Below are positions 13,101-27,339 of a stretch of 64,000 bases of DNA, one piece after another. The stretch lies in NCBI GenBank assembly GCA_009869945.1, contig WIXG01000267.1, forward strand, positions 47,522 through 111,521. The letters are read 5' to 3'. How positions within the stretch are numbered: the first letter of the stretch is position 1; every line of letters starts with the position of its first letter. The translations under genes and the position numbers were made by a program. Source of the stretch: Mesaphorura yosii (Eukaryota > Arthropoda > Collembola > Poduromorpha > Tullbergiidae). The notes under the pieces are model-generated. The model was not told the origin of the DNA. It was given only the letters and a program-made list of their open reading frames with translations, and searched no databases.

Positions 13101-16100
13101 TTCAAAATTGTTGATTTCCAAACGCAGCGCACGCACGAAATCTCGAGGTTTTCGCCGACGTGGCGCGGCGTGCCGCCGCAATTGTGCGGTTTGTGTAACA
13201 ACATTATGTAAAGTCACTGCTATGATTATGTAATCATGTCGTTGCAATGTCAATTTGGTACTTGTACTTGTACTCATTGAATGACATTCGCGACTGGCGA
13301 TATCTCTTGGAATCTCAGCACAGCATGCAATTAAGATAAGACAGAACCAAGAACCGAGCCCAGTCAAGCATTAATGAGCATTGTTCATTGTCTTCAATGA
13401 TCGAGTCGGCGTTGCCGACACCAAGTTCAACCCATCCATCGTTGTTGGTATGATGTCAATGGGAAATTTTGAGGTTTCTTGTCTCTTGAAGCCATGCGAC
13501 CACGCCATGCCATGCCGAATGCCTAGTCATTGTGGCATGACTCAAACTAAGCCACTTTTCTTACTTATTAAGCTAACCGTGATTATCGTCTTCCATGTGC
13601 GAATACGAAAACATTGCTTGTATTCAGGTTTTGCCTCTGAGGTTGAATCTGAATTCTTGAAGCGCTAAAAGGCTGATGATGAATTTAGGCACTTAATCTC
13701 CTGTTGCCGTTCTTGGCTTCTTACTTCTGCATAGCCGCACAGCAAATGTGCGAAAGATTTTTTATGACTTGCCTCATCGTATCGTGGAATCTTGGTCGTT
13801 GTTGGTTGAACTCTTTAACTACTTTAACTTCGCTTTACTGGTCAGTCGGCCGGTTGGCTTCTCTTCACCTTCCTTCAAGTTTAGTAATGAAATAATAATA
13901 CAATAATGCAACCGACAGCAGCAGGCTGGCAAGCGCAAAGACAAGTTTTAACCTTTGTGCATTGTGAATTTGCGAACAAATAACCCAAAGCGAAAATTTT
14001 CTCGTTTCAAAGAACGACGACTGCTACTGGCTGTGACTGTGTGGGTTGGTTGACTGCGCTCCTGTCTGTCAGTACTTGAAAAACTAACTTCAGTCGTCAG
14101 TGGAAGTTGCTGGTGGAAGTTTGAGTCATCAAATACTTTTCATAATCCTCCGTTCCGTACTTTAAACCTAAACTTTAAAGTTCGCGTCCGCAGTTTAGTT
14201 TGTGTTTGTTTGTCAATTCAATTCGCCCATCCGCAATTTTGCATTTTGTAGTGCTCTGCTTTCGCGCATCGTTTGTCTTCAAATGAGATTTCGGCAGAGC
14301 ACATCTTGAGTTTAAGTATTTACATTGAATTTGGTGTGAACTTTATGAATAATAAATAAGCAACAGCAACAACTTTATTCGCAATTCGCGTCTGGCGTGC
14401 CTGTTTATATATAGAATTAGAGATTATCATAATACGTCTATGCATGCATAAGAAGCATGCGAATAACTCGAAGAAAAACCACAAACGAGCTTGGCGACGC
14501 GTAATGAAGGGCAGCAAGCAATGGTAAAGGATGTTGGAGTTGAAGTGAGCTGTGTTTAGTTTAGTCTTTATCTTTCTGCATGCACTTGACTTGACTTCCC
14601 TGAAAAGACAAGACGAAGACGGCAATTCAACGTGGGAGTTGAGAATTCACGAATTGCGTCGTCTTTTGCAAATTATTCAGGCGTACTGAGCTTTGAGCTG
14701 TGTGGCCACGAACTTCAGTGAATTGACTTTAGTGAATTCTGGTTTTAATCTTAATTTGGAGCCACAACAAAGACGAATCGAATCTTAATCCCAACTCTTG
14801 AGTGAATTAAGTGAATTTTCACATTTCGAAGAAGCTTCTCCGCAAATTAATTCATCATTATTGTTATTGTCGTGTGTGGCGGATTTTATTTGAACTGTCA
14901 CATTGCTGTTGTTGGTCGCATTGTCACAGAATTCGAGGAATCTGAACTTTAAGACTTTATCTTTGGCTTGAACCTGCGGAAGATCGCCTGTCGTTTGTGG
15001 CTTTTCACGTGTTTGGATTTCTGAACGACTTTTACCGACTAAATTCATTGACGTGTGTCCCGTGTCTTGTGACGCTCACGGTGTGTGGAGTTGAGGAATG
15101 CTACCTAAAATAATTTGCTTCTCGAAAACACACAAAACACAACACGACAGAAACAAAATCGAGGTTCACGTAAAGGACAATTGGATCATTGTGTGTCCCA
15201 TTTACATGGATATCAATTATGAGAACAAGGTAAGTGACGCTTGTTTAGTGCTTAGCGTATGCATAGACCATGTGAATTAAGAATAGAACAATGTGACAGG
15301 CGGATAGTGAGTAGCAGGTGGCGAATCCGTTACCGATTACGATTACGAATGCCATGTGCCTTGCATCATTGCCATGCAAGGGCAAAATGGAAACGTGGGA
15401 CAATCTATCATTGAAGTCAATTCGAGAAGCCTTCTGTTTCAGCCGCTGTACGCGTACGCGTTCTCATACGCGGCCATAATTAAATGCGTTGACCCAAGCC
15501 TCAAGCTAAGAATATGGGTTAAGTATCCCAACCACTTCAGAGACGAAGAAGGACCTTACAAATCTTTTAAGAAAGCAAATTGAAATCGAAAGTGGTGATT
15601 ATGATTAGCATGCTGATGCTTCTTTATTTACAGAAGCGTGCCAGTGCCACCGGCACTGGCCGGTATTGTAAACAGACGATGCTAGTATTTATTCTTATCG
15701 TGAGATATGAACTCACAAATGGAGCTTACGTTAAAGCGAATTTCAATTTTAAATCTCTTCTTGAGTTGGAGTGCATGAGTGCGTCTATCCAAGTTCATTT
15801 ATTTAGCACAAAGCGAGGGAAATCCTCCACCAGTGCCTGTTTGATATGAGAAAACTCAGAGCACTGGTTTGCAAATCGCAGAGCATTTAAATTAAATCAG
15901 TTCAAATTTACAAATGATTTCCACTACTTTCATGTGGGATTATCATGAAAGAATCTTTTGATTCGATGAGAAACTGAAGCGTGAAAGGCTTTCAACAATT
16001 TTTGAAATGTTGAATTTTCCAAACTTCGCCTTCTCACCGTGCCTCTGCCTTTGCTCTTCTGTGAAATCTTGAAAATTGAAATAATTGTAGGGTTGCAGAT

Positions 16101-19016
16101 GACGGTTCAAAAGTTGATCATACAAAGGAATTCCATTCTACGGGGTTCCGGCCGGCGACTAGCCAGCTGTTCGCAAATTCATTACGTGCTAATCTTGGTA
16201 GCGGGTCAATCCTTATCCTAAAGTTCGTTGACTCATTAAGAGCTAAACGTACAAGAGCAAGAACAGGAAGCAATTAAAATGATTCCACTCTTCTTCGCTG
16301 CTGTCTACCGTCGGATTAATCGGTTGTTAAGCACAAGAACAGAAGACAGGAAAACAAGCAAAGCAAGTGAAATCTGCTCCAAAATTCATTAATTTTAGGT
16401 TGCGCACCGACGCAGGCTGAACTGATTATTAGTTCAAGACGCTAGACGTCTGATTTTGAGATAATTTAATGCTTTCTAAACTGCCGAAATGCGCAAACGT
16501 CAAACGTGTGACTAATTGGCGATTGTTTGGCTACCTGCGAGTTTCGATTTTGTATCACTGTATCGAGTAACGAGCCGATTTCTCCCGTTGGTTGTGGACG
16601 AACGAGGACAAATGGTAAAAGTGTCGAAAGTTATGAAATAAAACGTCTTTTGCATATGGAGAATTTAACGCACATGTGAGCCGGAGTCGAGGTTCTTGAA
16701 CTAGTGCACAGTTGTTTAGAATTTGAAATTTTAGCTCAGTCTTCGAAAAAGGCTTTATAACCATGTCGGAATGTTTATAGACCGTACAATTGCTTTTGCT
16801 TTGCTGAAAGAAATTGGAGCACGATGTGCACCTGAACGTGTTATGAGGTCAACAATTGTGTACGCATTTGAATTGACGTGCGTATGAGCACTCGAGCCGC
16901 TGCGCCGCGCTTCCTTCGCATGGCGCTGAATTTTGTGCACTGAATTGTATTGCTTTGCATTGCGTTTCTTTGGTGTTTGTTGAGTTAACTGTCGTAATGG
17001 AAGAATGCAACTCTTCAGCTCATTAACCGCCTTCACGATGATAATGACGCTCATAACTTTGAAATAGTAATTAATAAAGTAAGACTAGCCGCTGCACTGT
17101 TTGACTGCTTTACAGCAAGATTTATGACGTTCGTGAGCATTGAGCACTGTAAGCTCACGCTTTGCACTTTAATTTGATTGTTCTTGAACGCACAATACGA
17201 ATACAAATATAAAGTCAACGTGGTAATGAAAATCAACATTTATCATTTCAACATAATAATGCAACGATGTCATTGCTTTGTTGTTCCGCGAGCACAGCAC
17301 CAATGCCACGTCAAGCTAGACTGCATTCGCTCTAATTATAAGTTGATGGAGGCACTAACAACAAGACGAATAATATTAACTGCTAACTGGGTCGAAACAG
17401 CACAGAAGAAGCCGTGCCATGAAGCAAAAGGAAGAGGAGCCCAAATTTTAGCTGCTGTACTTGATTTACGTTAATTGTGTCAAGTAAACAGGTTTATGAT
17501 TGATTTTTTTAGCGGAAGATTAGGAGATTAATGATGAGACTGGTCTCGTCTTGTCTTATCGAACAATTAAGGTTAAATTTGGATCAAAGAGTCTGAGTAT
17601 ACGTCAGAGGATGTAATAAGAGCTGCGGCAGGCAGGGCAACCGTTGACGACGATCAAATTACCACTGCCAGCCCACACTTTTGTAGTGGCGTGGCGCATG
17701 TAAGGGCGTGATAAGAAATTAAAAATTATGAATTCGTCCTTCGAGCCGTGAACAGAAGCTCTACTCAAACGATCACGCGCCGACGATAATTAGCACGCGC
17801 TTGTTTTTGTTCATGAACTTGTGCCGACACCGACTAAAGCGCCTCCGCTTCGAAACTTATGCATTTATTGATTGCTTGATTGTTGCACAGCAAACTTCAT
17901 AAGACACTGACAAGCCGTGAAAAATAGCCTAATTGAAGTGTCCGTCTCGCTTTGTCAGCATCAATAATTCAGTGAGCAGGGCTCGATTACTGCCGAGAGG
18001 GGTTTTAGAGTTTAGAGTTAACCGAATAAGTTGAGCAGGCACAAAAATGCCAGGCTGCGCTGCAACAATAAAAAAGAGTGTTCCATCTTTCGTCCTCGTA
18101 CTTGAGTTGGCAATTTACGACTTGAGAGAATTGCAACGTGTGACTGGCGCGGCGCTCTGAAAGAATTCGCATTCGCTTGTCGGATGAGTGATGATGATGA
18201 CTACTGCTGGAGGGGAATTTATTTTTCGCCTCCGCGTACGCTAACATTCATATTTGCCATTTGCTTGCATAACTCACGAAGGAGCACATCTTGTCGCTCG
18301 CATCTTTTAAGCGCTGACGATGGCGAAATGGTGGTTCACTTATAACATTGTGAGCGAGTTGTTGCGAGTGTGAAATGAAGAGGATGACTCTTCTTAATTT
18401 GAATTCGTCCTGTACAATGAATTCTATTTCAGCTTACAAATTGTAACTTGCACTCTCGTTGGACTGTGCTGGTGCGCGTCGTCCACAATTAAGAATGAGA
18501 AGCTGACCTTGTGAGCTTTGAGGTATGGCTGGCCGCGACTCTGATCTTCGTCAGCAATTCATGTATGGTCTAGTATGGAAATGCCATATTGCACGGTAAA
18601 ATTCCAATTACATGGTGCATAGCCTATAATTTGCAGAGTCAGCGAATTTGTAAGCAACAACGGGCTAACGAAATTGTAAATGTGATCCAGATTTCTTGCA
18701 TTGTGACTCTCTCGAGTCTTGAGTGTAAATGTATGCAATCAGAGCAGTGGCAGCAATGCAGAAATATCAACTAAGCAACTGTGTCATTAATTTGATCAAC
18801 TTGATTTTGATTATAAACCTGATCTGCAGAAGCAGACGTAGATACGCGGTAGAAGTAGAACTGGAAGTATTTATAAATAGACCAGCCGAACCGAGAATAT
18901 TCGTGTGGGTTTGAATTTGATTGTCGCATTGAATTGAGTGACACGACACAGCTCGCACATAAATAACCTGTAATTCGTAATTCGAATTTCATGTAAAACC
19001 TGAAATGTAACCTAAG

Positions 19017-19035
19017 GTCGAGTCGAGTCGAGTCG
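19017..19035. repeat. Short GTCGA tandem repeat
   Basis: About four copies of the pentamer GTCGA in the gene-free block. Confidence 0.65.
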
Positions 19036-19122
19036 CGCATTGCCCATAAAATATGCAGCGACTAAACGATGTGAACGTGAGTGAGATGAGATACTTTGCC
19101 ATTCGAGTTCGGGACTTGCGAG

Positions 19123-19141
19123 TACGAATGCGAATGCGAAT
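19123..19141. repeat. Short CGAATG-type tandem repeat
   Basis: Three slightly varied copies of CGAATG/CGAATA, about 90 bp from the GTCGA repeat. Confidence 0.55.
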
Positions 19142-22100
19142 ACGGCATGAATGTCTAATTTAAAGAGTGTCATTGTCAATTATTCAATGGGGTTACAGCA
19201 GCCATTGTATGTCAGAGTTGCTCGCGACTAGATGGTACTTTTGCATTAATATATTCAGCCAGACTGAGATTACTAATGTGAGATATAAATATGAGTGACT
19301 GGCAAAGAAACTTGTTTTTTCATCTCAAAACAGCCTCACCTGTCCTGTGCAGTGCAGTGTTACCTTGCAATTCTGTTCGCAGTTCGTATCTGTGCAAAAA
19401 AAAAAACAATGCGCGTTCGCTGTACCACGATGACGGCTGGAGTGTGGTCGTGGTCGCTGTTATGTAAACCATTTTTTAACATGGCTAAAATCGTAGGCCA
19501 GGCCATGGCTATTGACTATGACTATTGTCTGCTTCATGCATAATGTATTGCTTCAATTACATGCTTTACTTTGCTCCTCCTTTGACTTGGATGACTTGGC
19601 CGCTTAGCTTGGCTTGACGATAAAAGAATTTTCCCCACTTCGCTTCATCGCTAATTGCGTATTTATGCATTCGCGTTCATCGCTCATTGTATTCGCAGTT
19701 CGCGTTTACAGCTCACGGCGCGCACGGCAATAATCAGTGTTACACCTGAGTTTAGCCAGTTTAGCGTAGCGCAGCTTAGCAGCATAATCACAGGCCGGGA
19801 ATTGCTGCTGCCTGTCTCCACAGTGCAATTGCTAGTGTTTATTGAAGTTCAGGTTCGATTATTCAATTCAGCAGCAGCTTGCTGTTCGTTTGCGATTATT
19901 CTGGACGTGGATTTTGTCTGTTATTGTCATCGTACTTGGTATGAAGGTTCATATTTTTTGTGTTGACCGATAGCTAAGCCAAGCTAAACCGATATTAATA
20001 CGATTATCGTGAGTGCTGAGTGCGATTGTGCATTGTATCATTTCCTGCACCGGAAAGTACATAGCAATTCAGGCCTCTATTTTGCTTCTGAGTGTCCAAA
20101 TCGCTACAGATACCGAAAGTTCGTGATTCGTGATGCCTTGAGTTGTAATTAGAATTCATCGGAAAGTTCATACTCATATTCTTGCTCCATTTCTGTGTCC
20201 GTATTTAGAATACTAATTTGTAGATACGAACGCATACTGCGCAGTGCTTCTGAAATCGACGATCGTGAAATGACCACGACGAAAGTTGTAAAACCAGAAT
20301 CAACGGGAACAGGGCACCGACACGCCGGGCAGGCAAAAATGTGAGAGGATGTGACTGTGATTGAAATTAGATTAGGGAACAAGTTCAGTGATTTTGAAAG
20401 CACCGTGAGCTTGTAATGCATTGTATTGGAATGCATGTACATAAATCAACGTACTGCAAACTGCAATTTGAGTTCGTGTCGTGATTCTTGTAAGACACCA
20501 TTAATACTAGTACAAGTATACTAGCAGAGCAGAACAACAAGTTGATGCTGATTTTAATGGGCCAGTCATAAACTACCGTATAAAAGTTTAAATTAATGGC
20601 TGCACTGCAGTTTACACATGCACACAAAGCAGAGTTCTCGTGAAACTCGTGATCGAGGTCAATAATAGTTTCAAGTATGACTTCTAGTGTTATGTAAGCA
20701 GCCAGTGACACCAGTTCAGCTAAATTCTAAAGCACAGAACTAAATTAATGATGTGTGTAATGTGAACTAAGGCTAAAGCAAACCTACGTACCTCCTGCTG
20801 CATCGAGACAAATGTTCGCTCACCGAGCGAAAGCTCCAATTATTTCTACAAACGCTGCAAACAGAAATTTTCAAGGTAATTCTCGTCATTTCGATTCAAA
20901 TATGAAAGCAGTGTAAATGATTTGCGATTTGCGTCTGTGAAGTCAACGAGTCAGCGTCGCGTGTTGAATTAAAAACGGATCTTATCGTTGAAGATAATCT
21001 ATGATTTTTGCTGAATTGCAAAGAGATCCAAGCATTTCTAAGATTCGAGTGCATTTCAACTCAGATGCCTCTTCATAATTTCAAGCCATCAGTATTAATA
21101 TGAAATGTAACATAAGATTCTGCGTCAGCGAACTCAGTTGAGGTGCTCCTGGACCTTACGGCTTGTAATGCATTGTGAAATATCAGCTCGAGCATGTTCT
21201 TAATAACATTACTAGCAATAGCGATAGACGATGACAGAAATGGAGACGTCTCTAATCCGATCAAGTGTCCTGCGAGCTGCGAATGCTCCATGCGATAATC
21301 CATGGCATGCTCAACTACTATATGGCTGTTAAATGCATTAAAAGCTTGTGCCGTACAGAAACAGAAGATCTATCGCGACAGCGAGAGACGTGGGAATGGA
21401 GTGAGTTCCGCGAATGGCAAATGCTAGCAGATACGGCAGTGGCAGACAGTAGATACCGTAGTAATGGTAATAGTGCTGTTAATCGGTCCATTGACAAGGC
21501 ATCGCATGAGGTGGCAGAGCGCAGTAAGTTTTGCTGCTCACTGCTCAAGTGATGTATGACAGAGAATTATGTTATTAAAGTGATTTATCACGTATGGTTA
21601 ATAAAATAATAAACCCTCGCAACTCGTGAGAGTGACAAACCGGATTGCAGACCGGGCCCTATGTCACAGTGTTCCCAGTCCAAGTGAACAGTTCAGTTAG
21701 GAATTACTGGAGCGAACAGTAACACGGAAAACGAAAATGATGTACCGCTCTCCTCACCGCTCGTGTGTCATATCGTGTATTGGGAAGCGATTAACATTTC
21801 ATTTTCATGGCCCAAGTAGAGAGACAGACATTGCTTTCAGTGTTCGGTTCAGGAGCTTCTGTAAATAGATTCCGCCTCGTTCACTCAAGCAAGTTCTCGT
21901 CTCGCTTTTCGCAAAATGAGGAAATGGCAGCGCAATTTGTGCCTTATTTCCCAAACACGAAAAACTTGGCTTGCTAAACTCAATTTTATGTGCTCTACGC
22001 ATTTTGGGCATTTTCTCTAGTCTTTTCCTGTCATTTGCCATTTTTCTGTTTATATCCAATAAAACTTGAAATCAAATTGTGTTCTCATCATCGTCTCCGT

Positions 22101-23720
22101 CTTGGTTCACTTCACCGACCGTCTTCCTTTGGTTTGGGCTCGGTTTTGTGTTGCGTTGGTGCGATGGGCAGGCGATGTTCATGCTGGTTGCTGCTGAATC
22201 GAGTTTCATTTCATTTCGCCCTGAGTGCGTTCTGCCATGCCCGCTTTATTTTCTACAAAATTCTTTTTCTTCAACTTTTTTCATACATTTTGCAAAATAC
22301 GATCTCACAAAGACAGACGGCGATGGAGAAGAAGAGTAAACTAAACTAAACAACCTTGTCATGTCCTGTACTTGACTGTATATGCAGCAGGTTTTACAAG
22401 ACGATGAGTATAAAGAACGAGATCTGCACATTCGAATACGAATGCGAAAGCACCAGCAGCAGCGGGCAGGTTCCATGCAATGCAAGCAGATTCAAGTGTT
22501 TGGCTTTGGCTTGGAGTTTGAACGAGATGGAAAAGTATTCTGCTTCTGCTCTTTTCTGCTTCTCATGAAGTGAAAAGGTGAACCCGGCTTCAGTCTCATT
22601 CTAGTTTGAGATGTCAGACTGGCAAGACGTGCTTCACAGCAAGCTGGTGGCTGATACTGTTTTTCAGATAGCAGCTGTACGGTGCTGTGAGATTGTGCAT
22701 TCTTCGGCACGTACGCAGTTGGCAGTAAAATGAATCTCGAAACTTTTCAATAAACTTTGCAACAGCAGAGTAGACGACGCGTGCTAATGTAACACTCTTG
22801 TCGTAATTACCGTACAAAAATGTGACAATTGGCAGTTCACGGACAGACGCTGGACAATCTGAACGGTGAACCCTCAGTGTCTATTTGATTTTACCATTCT
22901 CCTTGCGAAGCCTTGCACTTTGCACCAAGTCAATCTTCTATTTGTACCTGCTTTCATTACTCTTTTGTGACGGTGGTTTATGTGATTCGCAACTTCAGTG
23001 TGAAAAGTGCAGCAGCTGCGATAGGCGATTGCGATTGCAACCAGTACATTCCAAAAGAGGTGAGGCCAACACTGTCCCGATTGCAAGTTCAACCTGCACA
23101 AGTGTGCGTTATTTGTTTATTGAGATAAATTACGATACAATTCTCCATTCATCGTGGTTTGGCACGGTGTGGCGTGGTTCGCACCGGTTTTCTTGTTTTT
23201 GGGTGTGGGTATAATAAATTAGGAGTCCGACACGCACTGCATTAATATTTCAGTAAGAAATTGGTAAAACGATTGCCGGCGATTGGCAAAATGGCAAAAC
23301 GGCAAGGAGAGAAGTACCGGATGTTCCATGTCTTGTCCGTGCTCGTTTGTATTCCTGAGACTGAGAAGTTACGCTCATAAACTGTTCATGTACCCAGGAA
23401 TCACGAATCAGGGATTCTGGACTCGTCCCGCCAGCAGCGCAGTAAGCTGATTTCGTCTCCGTGCTCCCAAACACATAAAATTGGTGCAAAGAAAGCGGAA
23501 GTGTTTTATTAGCATTACGCTGTACTCAAATATTGCTCTCGAAAATTATGACTGAAAGGAGCTGAGGCTGAATATCATGCGAAAATCAAAATAAATGGCA
23601 GTGTAGCAAAAATTCACTCAAAGTCTGAGCCGGAGTAACTGCTGTTATTTTTCATTTTTCTAATAGCTTCGCCGGTTGAGTACGCTGCTCTATTCTGCTC
23701 CGTTACGAAATAAGTTTTCC

Positions 23721-23740
23721 GCAGGCAGGCAGGCAGGCAG
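23721..23740. repeat. GCAG/GGCA tetranucleotide microsatellite
   Basis: Five copies of GCAG-type tetramer (GCAGGCAGGCAGGCAGGCAG), the cleanest microsatellite in the window. Confidence 0.8.
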
Positions 23741-26700
23741 TCAGCAAACGCGAGCGCCAAGTTTGAGCACCGACGTCGACGAAATAATGTCATGCACGTC
23801 TGCAACCAAGTTAATGCTTCCACACGCCTGTCATAAATGTGTCGACAAATTCCGAGCACAAACTTTTCTGAATTTTTATCTTTTTATGCTAGCATCGTGC
23901 CATCGTCTCGTTCTCTGAATTCGGAATGAAAACGTTCGGTCTACGAAAACCGGCGTCGGCGACGGGCGACGGCTTTCCTCAGGTCGGACTGGCAATGAAC
24001 AACATGTAATTAATATTCAGTTTTTGTTCAAAAGCCGGTAAATTTGCCAACGGTAAAAGAATGACGAAATGACAGGTTTAACTTGTCAACTTTGAGGATA
24101 CATCAGATCAGACCCTGTCCTAAGTCCACTAACGCTGACAGTGTTTATGGGTTGATTAATGAGCATGGAGCCATTACAAGAAAACAAGCAATTGAAGTGA
24201 ACTGCAAATACAAATACAAATTTTTCGTGTAACGCTGCAATAAAACGCGATATTCGCATAATTTGAGATTTGATTTGAAGTTGCTCCGTTCGCGTTCCAT
24301 TGAAATTCTTCTGCAATCTGAAATCTGCACTCTCGACAGCCTTTGTCTTGCCTTCAAACCAGTGCAGTGCAAGCATTCTACCATTGTAAAGATATCTTTC
24401 TCTGCTGGCGTAGCTTTTCTTCAGCAAACAACTTTGTTGATGGAGATGAGCAAAAAAGTGTGTAAAATACGGATATTAACAATGATGTTCGGTTCAGTTG
24501 CATTTTCTGTAAAGATAACAATTGCAGCACCAGGACAGGTTTTGTGTGAGATTCTGCCTCTCAACTCACCAACTCGCTTTGTTGTTCTCGCACTCTTCGT
24601 CATGGTCGTGGTATACGGATGGTAAATATGTGAATGACCTTTAAACAACAATATTCCACCGTCTTGGTCTGGTCTTGGTATTTCGCATTTTTCTGGCATT
24701 TGGTTGCTTGATGTTGGTTGCGACTGAAAAACTGAAATAATTACACACTCACGCTGTGCTTTTACTAGTTAGCCTTATTGGCCTGGCTCAGCGGATTTCC
24801 ATTGTTTCTGAAATTCGAGGATGAGCTTAAAGAATAGCGTCGTCAACAGCTTGATTACAAATTACGCAAGTAATTTTAGTGTCCGCGTCCGCATCCGTGC
24901 GTGGTATCAGAGAGAATCCGTGCGTGGCGTGCCGGCCGGACGGGTTGGTGAGAGAATCATCAAAAACAACACTTTCATTGTGTACGGGTTTATTGTGTGC
25001 AAAATTCCACGCCTGCAATTAACACTGTAATGAAAAATAACGGATGCGAGAGCTAAACGCTATATTTCAACACTGTTGAGTGCTTCGGACTGCAATCTGA
25101 CCTCCGACCCGTTGCCACTCTTTAAAATTCCGGTCAGTTCATCGAATGTTTGGGCTGAAGTTACAATGTTGCACTTTATCTCAATTTCATTCGGTCCTTG
25201 CCTCCCGTTCCCCAATCTGCGACATGAATTGAGTATCAGACGCCGAAATGGAGCACTTTCCCTTCAAAACCCGTGTTTTATTACGGTCATATTTCTTATT
25301 TATAATTCAAGGCAAAAAATGTAATCGGATCCTCCAAAATATGCAAAGCATGTCATGGAGCCTGTAAAGTAATGGCCCGAGTCGGAGACGAACCACGCAG
25401 ACGAAGATGATGGTGCGTGGATGGGTGATCCTGGTGATGGGGATTATTTTTAATGTATTTTTCATATTCATGGCAAAAATTATAATAATAATAATGTACA
25501 AGTTATTGGATTCCGTGCTCGTACAACGCGTAACTCCGTAATGACGGCGTTCCATAGTCAAAGTTCGCAGTTTGCTCACTGAAATCAGACTGCATAAATT
25601 TACATCATGCAAAATAAGTAATAATACTAATAATAATACTTTATGACATGAAACAAATTACGGGCATGGCATAGCATAACTTTTTAACGTTCTACTTTCA
25701 CGGGCCGAGCATATTATAATGGCCCGCACTCGCGTCTCGCACTCCACGCGTAAATAGAGCCGCCAATGTCTACTTGTTACTGAATAGTATATTCGTTTAA
25801 AACGTCAAGCCACGTCAAGGCACGGAACGGATAAGACATTTAATGGTAGATCATGGCCATGAATTGAGACCATGCTGGAGACAGACATTTTGATCCGGTC
25901 AGTTTTCTTGACCTTTGCCACTTGCCATTGCCGATTGCCATTCATTGCTCGTCGCCAGTCATAATCATAATTGAATGAATTAGTGCAGATTTTGCATAAA
26001 TTCATTCACCGTACACGTTTTTATCTTTAATTGACCGAAGAAGATTGCCAAAATGTATGAAAGGTTCAAAACATGTTTCTGACATAAAGTGACATAAAAT
26101 TGCAAGGTTGCAGTTTATTACTTGCTTCGAAGTTCTGACATGGAGCAGATGTAAATTAAAATTGACCGACGCAGCATTCAGCTTACGACTGAGCACCCAT
26201 GTCATAGTCATGAATTGAAATTGAATTAGATAAGTGGAGATGTATGAATGAGTGATTTATTCCAGGCGAGGAGAGACATACCGTGATTCGCGTTAGTCAA
26301 GATGTTGCAATGTACACGGCACGGCACAAAAATAAATATGCTTGATGTGCAGAAATGTGATTTATCTGAAACATGCATGGCCTGGCCTGCTGGCCTGACA
26401 AGTCACTTGGCAAAAGACGGCAGAGTATCAGAAGCCATTGAACCACAAACGCCGCCATAAGCCGGGCCGACCCAGACTCCAGATTTATCTTTTCGTGTTG
26501 AATCGAGCCGAGTCTTGAATTGATTTTCAATAAATTATCATCGAATTCTTGAAATCTGAATTAGATTTCTCCCTTTAAATTTATCATGACATGGCTCCGC
26601 TGAAATGCAAGCAATGTCTGCTCTGCTTGTATGCTGCTGCAGAATTTTTTATGTAAATATTTGACAGAATAGCAATAGGCAATAGCTTACTCGTAACACA

Positions 26701-27312
26701 TTTATTTTGCTATCGGTCTGACGTGGTCGACGCTGCTGTTTCTGTGTGCATTTATTCAGCCGTCAAGATTCGAGCCGTAATGTATTTATTACGACAAGAA
26801 GTGCAAACTTAAACTTTGTGCTGCTGCACTGCTGGCTTTGTTGTAGTTGCAAAGTGAGTGTGAAATGAGACTGAACTTTCTTCTCCAGCTCCAGCATCCA
26901 GTCTTGGAGAATTCAAAATCACATATTCCTCCGTGCCCGTTCCAATTCCGTAATAACATCCAACATCCTGCAAAGTGCATATAAACATGTGTACTTAACA
27001 TTACGCTACGGCATGAATCTATTTGATGTCAAATATGTTCAACTTTGGCGTGGCATGGCTGCATCGATTCGACATTGCTTCTCGTGCATTACATCGACCA
27101 TGAAGCCGATGTACAAAGATTCGGATAGAAACTGGCAACCGCTACTTGGCGCGTGCATATTCAGAACGCTTTAGTTTCTTGGTCGCCAGAAAATCAGCAT
27201 TTCCTGGATACACAGGACTGTTGGTACGGCGTGGCATGACAGTAACACTCAGGACTGCAATTTGGTGACATGCTGGCAAGTGTCGATCGTCGATTTAGAT
27301 GCATCACATAAC

Positions 27313-27339
27313 ACGAAGACGAAGACGAAGACGAAAACG
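27313..27339. repeat. CGAAGA hexamer repeat
   Basis: About four copies of the purine-rich hexamer CGAAGA, the last one changed to CGAAAA. Confidence 0.7.

Noticed and set aside
20579-20586. TATAAAAG in the gene-free block
   Set aside because: No gene follows on that strand at a fitting distance; expected by chance in AT-rich DNA.
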